Assembly (NCBI GenBank): GCA_029879665.1
Contig: JAOUPW010000068.1
Location: forward strand, 1 to 7,923
Direction: 5' to 3'
DNA: 7,923 nt
Origin: Rhodospirillales bacterium
Lineage (GTDB): Bacteria; Pseudomonadota; Alphaproteobacteria; Rhodospirillales; JAOUPW01
Shown: positions 4,006 to 7,923 of the stretch, one piece after another
How the letters are laid out: every line of letters starts with the position of its first letter
How positions within the stretch are numbered: the stretch's first letter is position 1
Position numbers and translations under genes: made by a program
Notes under the pieces: model-generated
The model's database searches: none
What the model was told of the DNA's origin: nothing
What the model saw: the letters and a program-made list of their open reading frames with translations, nothing else

Positions 4006-6855
4006 CTATAGGGTCGCGGCCTTGCGAATAACATCAAGAGTCCGATCCGCCGTCGATTGCCAGGAAAACTCCCTTGCTCGGACCAATGCTTTTTCACTCA
4101 ATTGTTTACGTTTATCGGCATCTCCCAACAAGTCGCCGATCACCGCAGCCATGTGACCAGAATCATAAGGCGAAAAATAAACCCCGGCATCGCCGACGAT
4201 TTCAGGCATGGCGGCGGTATTCGATGTGGCGATAGGGGCCCCACTGGCCATGGCCTCGACCAATGGATTACCGAAGGTCTCCACGGTGGAAGGAAAAACA
4301 AAAACCGCGCAACGCCGGTAAAGGGAAACCAATTCATCGGATGAAACGGAATCCAGGAATTTTACATTGTTTGAAAGCCCAAGATCTACAACAAGCCGTT
4401 GAACGGAATCAAAATAATCCACATCGATAGTCTTTCCGGCGACCTTCAGCAGGATGTCAGGGTGATGTTCCCGGAGAAGTGCTACCGCCTCAACAAGAGT
4501 TTTCAGATTTTTCTGCACATAGATATCAGATACCGCCAAGAGAAAAGACTCCCGCGTCTCTCTGCCTTGCGAAAATTTCTTGCTTACCCCGTGAGGAACA
4601 ATAGAAATTTTCGAACGGAAAAAACCAGTTAAGTTTGCTCCCAACATTACCGTTGCAGCCATTGACACCGCTATCACCTGGCTCGCGCGCAAAACGGATA
4701 TCAGCGTTCCCAGGTAAAGTAGAATCCAGTATGCAATTTTTATTGGGCGCCGCTCGACTAACGCAACGCCCAGGGCATTGCGAAGAAGAATGACGCTTGG
4801 CGGCCCGAAGAAAGGGCCGTAGTTGGCGGGAGAAAAGATCACCTTGGCGCCAATCCTGTGCGCAAGCGCGGGGACGCTGATCTGCTCATGGATCAGATTT
4901 CGCCAAAAACCAAGACGATGAGTAAGGAAATGTTGTGTGCCGTTTTCCAGTTCATTAGGCAAAAGATCCCGCTGATCGTCATGTACACAGATATGAACGT
5001 CGAAACCTTTATCTTTTGCCATTAATGGCAAAACATTGCGGAGGTATGTAACACCCCCCCCGCTTTTCGAATGAAGAGCATTGAAAAGAATTCGGATCGG
5101 ACGGGACACTGCCCCATCCATCGCAAGAATTCTTTTCATTCCCTCCAGAATCGCGCTCAGATGATGGTCCCAAGTATAACGATCGCGTGCCCGGCTTAGA
5201 CCGTTTTTTCCTGCCTTGCTGCCCCATTCGGGATGTTCAGCGAGAAATCGAATCGCCTTGATCAGATCATCCGCGTCTCCGGGACGGACAAGAACCCCGC
5301 AGGCACCGTGATTTTCCGCCTGATCCGACAATATGGTTTCCGTCGTCGGCGACCCCTCAAGTATGCTGCCGACCTGATTCAGGTTGCTGGCGACTACCGG
5401 TTTCCCCGAGGCTAGGTATTCGAACAGTTTGGTCGGCGAGCCAAAGAACGGCGTGCCGTCCGAATTGGCCACATGAGGAGAAACCAAAACGTCAGACGCC
5501 GCCATGATGACGGGAATCCTGGATGGCTGCTCCAATCCGGCAACGAAGCTGTAGCCTTGAACATCCGGATTGGAAAGCCGCTCCTCCACCTCCGATCGGC
5601 CCGGTCCGTCGCCAACAAAAAGAAACCTTACCTTTTTCTCTTTCATCCAGTCCGGATCATTCAGAGCCATCCTGTTTACCGCTTCGGCAAGAATATCTGC
5701 GCCATGCCATTGACCGAAAGTACCGACAAAGGTAACGACATATGCGTCGGAGGGAATTCCATACGATTCCCTTACCGCTGTCATTTCCTCTGACGAAATC
5801 CGCGCTGGATCGAACTCATCCACGTTGACGCCGTTAGCATGAACGACGATACGTTCCGGCTCGACCCCACGCTCAACTAATTCGTCTTTTAGAACTTTCG
5901 ATACGGTTACGATCAGATGAGCATGGTGAAGGCATATATCTTCGGATTTTTTTGCAAGGCGTTCGAAAAGGAGGGGATCTCCCCAGTGCCGCGCCAGCCA
6001 GGGTTCGGATCCGTTGTATTCCAGGATCAACGGGAGCCGCCAACGCCTGGAAAGGATAACTCCGGCAATGCTGCCCAGAGAAAGGCGCTGATAGATGGCA
6101 TCACAATCCGGTTGGGCTCGGTTCGCCATGATATTAACAAGATGCGCGTCAAATATATAATGGTTCAATTCCCTAGGCACGACAAATGCGCCAATTGGGT
6201 GAATCGTATCTTCAATCAAACCGGATTCAGGGGAGAGGTTGGAAGGGATCTCAGTTGTGACCAGTCGGACCTTCAATCCCCGGCTCAGCAAAGAGCCGAT
6301 GACTCCCCTTAAATGTGTCAACGCGCCTCCGGCCCGGGTGCCATGCCAGAGAGTCGTTTTGAGATAAAGTACGGATTTAACCTCATTCTCAGAGATGGTT
6401 ATTCGGCGTTTCTTGAGCAAACGACCGAACCGGTACCATGCCAGCACCAAATGCACCCAGCCAATTATCCCAGACTTTGCAAGAGAAAGTACAGCATCCA
6501 CCCCGGACGCATATCCATAGGGACGAATAAAGAAATCCGGATCGACAACAAAGCGCTTATGCACTTGAATAAAAAAGCTCAAGAGTCTCATCAAAGGAAG
6601 AAAACTGAAAGCCGCTTGATTGGGTATAACTAAATAGACTGCTTCAGAATGCATGGACCTGAGGTTCGATAAAATATCCAGGTATCCACTTGCCCTGACA
6701 TTCGAGATGACAACCGTTGAATTATTCCCACCCGTTAATTCCTTTAGGCGCCGGAGATCATCCCGCGTGAGCGGATACCAACTTATGACAATATTGTTGG
6801 CTTGGTTATTCGATGACATGGGCGAACCGAGTAGCATAGACTCGTTGGGGATCAT
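4006..6855 (-). CDS. Tandem GT4-type glycosyltransferase (two GT modules fused) with unassigned N-terminal region
   Basis: A 949-residue protein with two consecutive GT-B-fold, GT4-like glycosyltransferase modules, probably adding two sugars in lipopolysaccharide, capsule or exopolysaccharide synthesis at the cytoplasmic face of the inner membrane. Residues 1-160 match no family I know: a beta-alpha start (NIVISWYPLT, STVVISNV), then hydrophobic segments about 86-98 and 129-143 ending in basic KKRR. Module 1 (about 161-575) shows ILEYNGSEPW, HANGVNVDEF (339-348), FVGTFGQWHG, FLFVGDGPG and SPTKLFEYLASGKPVVAS (473-490) with the conserved Glu479. Module 2 (about 586-945) starts like a separate GT4 protein (IRILFNALHSKSGGGVTYLR) and has VPHGV (753-757), QKNLKTLVEA and the complete EX7E motif Glu859-Glu867. 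Single GT4 enzymes are about 350-420 residues, so two fit here. The start is uncertain: ATGs at 6855, 6837 and 6819 all lack a clear ribosome site. Parts of the gene are much more AT-rich than its neighbours. Donor and acceptor sugars cannot be read from sequence. Confidence 0.9.
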   Translation of the reverse strand: MIPNESMLLGSPMSSNNQANNIVISWYPLTRDDLRRLKELTGGNNSTVVISNVRASGYLDILSNLRSMHSEAVYLVIPNQAAFSFLPLMRLLSFFIQVHKRFVVDPDFFIRPYGYASGVDAVLSLAKSGIIGWVHLVLAWYRFGRLLKKRRITISENEVKSVLYLKTTLWHGTRAGGALTHLRGVIGSLLSRGLKVRLVTTEIPSNLSPESGLIEDTIHPIGAFVVPRELNHYIFDAHLVNIMANRAQPDCDAIYQRLSLGSIAGVILSRRWRLPLILEYNGSEPWLARHWGDPLLFERLAKKSEDICLHHAHLIVTVSKVLKDELVERGVEPERIVVHANGVNVDEFDPARISSEEMTAVRESYGIPSDAYVVTFVGTFGQWHGADILAEAVNRMALNDPDWMKEKKVRFLFVGDGPGRSEVEERLSNPDVQGYSFVAGLEQPSRIPVIMAASDVLVSPHVANSDGTPFFGSPTKLFEYLASGKPVVASNLNQVGSILEGSPTTETILSDQAENHGACGVLVRPGDADDLIKAIRFLAEHPEWGSKAGKNGLSRARDRYTWDHHLSAILEGMKRILAMDGAVSRPIRILFNALHSKSGGGVTYLRNVLPLMAKDKGFDVHICVHDDQRDLLPNELENGTQHFLTHRLGFWRNLIHEQISVPALAHRIGAKVIFSPANYGPFFGPPSVILLRNALGVALVERRPIKIAYWILLYLGTLISVLRASQVIAVSMAATVMLGANLTGFFRSKISIVPHGVSKKFSQGRETRESFLLAVSDIYVQKNLKTLVEAVALLREHHPDILLKVAGKTIDVDYFDSVQRLVVDLGLSNNVKFLDSVSSDELVSLYRRCAVFVFPSTVETFGNPLVEAMASGAPIATSNTAAMPEIVGDAGVYFSPYDSGHMAAVIGDLLGDADKRKQLSEKALVRAREFSWQSTADRTLDVIRKAATL
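5054..5061 (-). repeat. Run of eight G's in the coding strand of module 2
   Basis: The coding strand carries eight consecutive G's (eight C's on the plus strand) across the Gly599-Gly600-Gly601 codons, GGG GGG GGT, near the N-terminus of the second glycosyltransferase module. A one-base slip would cut the product off soon after module 1. Such tracts act as phase-variation switches in surface-sugar glycosyltransferases of some pathogens, but eight is at the short end and the glycines are conserved, so it may simply be codon choice. Confidence 0.5.
5082..5138. repeat. 12-base inverted repeat spanning the boundary between GT modules
   Basis: TGAAAAGAATTC (5082-5093) and GAATTCTTTTCA (5127-5138) are perfect reverse complements, 33 bases apart. 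They encode RILFN at the start of module 2 and MKRIL at the end of module 1, and so bracket the linker exactly. It may be a trace of the joining event or an RNA hairpin in the middle of the message. Confidence 0.5.
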
Positions 6856-6952
6856 AGTCCGGAAACGATTTGTTTTCAGTCACGGTTTCATATTTTCCTG
6901 TATGCCCGGGGACAATAACCGCCGCTTCGATAAGGCAGTCAAACTCTGGCAA
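6806..6952 (-). other. Short open frame overlapping the 5' end of the glycosyltransferase gene
   Basis: A 48-codon minus-strand frame from TTG at 6952 to TAA at 6806-6808, bounded upstream by a TAA at 6953-6955. It reads LPEFDCLIEAAVIVPGHTGK, then a charged C-terminal half with FPDYDPQRVYATRF. It fills the hydroxylase-glycosyltransferase gap and overlaps the latter gene by 50 bases in a different frame. There is no clear ribosome site before the TTG; an internal GTG at 6883 follows AGGA by 12 bases. The composition looks protein-like, but an open frame of this length is not rare by chance. It could be a small protein, a leader, or a gene remnant; I do not recognise it. Confidence 0.25.
6914..6942 (-). 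promoter_or_regulatory. Possible promoter of the glycosyltransferase gene (weak)
   Basis: On the minus strand TTGACT (6942-6937) is followed after 17 bases by GTTATT (6919-6914), 5 of 6 and 3 of 6 matches to sigma70 hexamers. Transcription would begin near 6907, giving a leader of about 50 bases. It lies just after the hydroxylase stop, consistent with independent expression of the glycosyltransferase. Confidence 0.25.
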
Positions 6953-6964
6953 TTATTCAATTGC
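6949..6964. repeat. Perfect hairpin just after the hydroxylase stop codon
   Basis: GCAATT (6949-6954) and AATTGC (6959-6964) flank a 4-base loop, beginning 1 base after the TGA of the upstream hydroxylase gene. The position suggests a 3'-end element. The stem is AT-rich and no U run follows, so it is not a convincing intrinsic terminator; it may protect the 3' end of the message. Confidence 0.35.
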
Positions 6965-6965
6965 T

Positions 6966-7923
6966 TCAAGATCTATTAGCCTCCCTCGGAGGCATGCCCA
7001 ATGCCCTGAGAATACGCTCCGGCGTAAAGGGCTGAACCGACAGCGCCACCTCAAACGGCGCCAAGGCATCGTTGATGGCATTCATTACTGCCGCCGGCGC
7101 TCCCGCCGTGCCTGCCTCGGCGGCGCCCTTGGCACCCAGAGCCGAAGATTTGGTCGGAGTTGAAATCAGGTCAATGTCCATATCCGGCATTTCAACCGCC
7201 ATGGGCACCAGATACTCCGCCAAGCTCCCGTTCAGCAATTGGCCTTCAGGGGAATAGAGACAGGCCTCCCCCAAGGCGGCCCCCAGCCCCTGTGCCACAC
7301 CACCCCGGATCTGTTCGCCGACCAGGTCCGGATTGATTGCCGTACCGCAATCATGAACTACCCAGTGTTTTAACAGGCGGAGAAATCCCGTCTCGGTATC
7401 CACTTCAAGATAAACGCCCTGAATGCCGTTGGTAACGATACCGTCGAAATCCTTTTGCGCAACGTGACGAGTCGCCACCAGTTCCGGCTGAAAGTTTTTC
7501 GGAAATAACTCGGTACGAAAATACACCTTGTGGGCCAGTTCCTTCAGCGACATACGTATGGCTCCGGTGCCGAATTCAACGATTTGTCGATCCCTTATAT
7601 CCAAGCAACTTGGTTCGTTCTGAAGAAGAAATGCGGCAACCTGAAGGATGTTTTTACGCAAGGCCTGAGCCGCCTGATAAGCCGCTTCGCCGCCGATACC
7701 GGCGCCACGCGACCCCCAATTCCCGCCACCGTAGGGCGTGATACCGCTATCGCCCAGGTTGATGGTGACATCCTCCATACCGACGCCCAACACAGACGCC
7801 ACAATCTGCCCGGCAATGGTCCTGGCTCCCTGCCCGATCTCGGTAACGCTGATTGCGCATGTCACAGATCCTTGAGGAGCCAGCGTCAGTGTACATCCGT
7901 CCTGGGAAGCTACCGGCGCATCC
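6966..7923 (-). CDS. Xanthine dehydrogenase family molybdopterin-binding subunit, C-terminal part (cut by window edge)
   Basis: The last 318 residues of the large molybdenum-cofactor subunit of a xanthine dehydrogenase/aldehyde oxidase/CO dehydrogenase-type hydroxylase; the 5' end lies beyond the right edge. These enzymes hydroxylate an aromatic heterocycle, aldehyde or related substrate with water-derived oxygen and pass electrons to FeS and FAD partners. Visible family blocks are VTEIGQGARTIAGQIVASVL near the start, the glycine-rich GGGNWGSRGAG, VHDCGTAINPDLVGEQIRGG (cofactor-contacting), AQGLGAALGE, and GAKGAAEAGTAGAPAAVMNA near the end. The Glu encoded at 7116-7118 within AAEAGT aligns with the catalytic glutamate of the family. 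The frame is open to the edge with residues DAPVASQDG before the GTG at 7865, so that GTG is internal, not the start. Substrate cannot be told from this part. No partner subunit is visible downstream; a glycosyltransferase follows after 110 bases. Confidence 0.9.
   Translation of the reverse strand, partial: DAPVASQDGCTLTLAPQGSVTCAISVTEIGQGARTIAGQIVASVLGVGMEDVTINLGDSGITPYGGGNWGSRGAGIGGEAAYQAAQALRKNILQVAAFLLQNEPSCLDIRDRQIVEFGTGAIRMSLKELAHKVYFRTELFPKNFQPELVATRHVAQKDFDGIVTNGIQGVYLEVDTETGFLRLLKHWVVHDCGTAINPDLVGEQIRGGVAQGLGAALGEACLYSPEGQLLNGSLAEYLVPMAVEMPDMDIDLISTPTKSSALGAKGAAEAGTAGAPAAVMNAINDALAPFEVALSVQPFTPERILRALGMPPREANRS

Noticed and set aside
5137..5146. Internal start for module 2 at Met573, preceded by GGAGGG
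   Set aside because: The Shine-Dalgarno match ends only one base before the ATG, too close for normal initiation. The reading frame is continuous from module 1, so a fused product is the simpler reading.
7863..7865. GTG as the start of the hydroxylase gene
   Set aside because: The frame is open to the window edge, the conserved family sequence continues through this point, and the large subunit is normally more than 700 residues long.

Overview
The window looks like a chromosomal segment of a Gram-negative bacterium, most likely a proteobacterium and perhaps an alphaproteobacterium of the Rhodospirillales kind. That placement is an inference from protein style: a DUF4197 protein with a lipobox-free Sec signal, an AEC transporter, a xanthine-dehydrogenase-family hydroxylase and a bacterial GlnRS. 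Nothing in the window proves the lineage. There are six protein genes, two of them cut by the window edges, and no tRNA, rRNA, CRISPR array or insertion sequence that I can see.

Layout. Positions 1-134 (minus) hold the N-terminus of an unrecognised protein with a good ribosome binding site. The divergent intergenic region 135-418 is rich in inverted repeats and carries a plausible sigma70 promoter for the AEC-family permease at 419-1294 (plus). Converging on it with a 4-base gap is a secreted DUF4197 protein (1299-2069, minus). Upstream of that is glnS, glutaminyl-tRNA synthetase (2215-3912, minus). Next comes a 949-residue protein made of two GT4-type glycosyltransferase modules in one chain plus an unassigned N-terminal region (4006-6855, minus). 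The right edge holds the C-terminal 318 residues of a molybdopterin-binding hydroxylase subunit (6966-7923, minus, 5' end beyond the window).

Five of the six genes run on the minus strand, but the 78-145 base gaps and unrelated functions argue against one tight operon. The tandem glycosyltransferase gene is visibly more AT-rich than its neighbours and sits between a housekeeping gene and a metabolic enzyme gene, as expected of a surface-polysaccharide gene acquired separately. It is also the most interesting item: two GT4 modules joined at a clear boundary, a 12-base inverted repeat spanning that boundary, a run of eight G's just after it (a possible phase-variation tract), and an in-frame TGA separating an upstream ATG from the gene's open frame. 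No complete new multi-gene system is evident.
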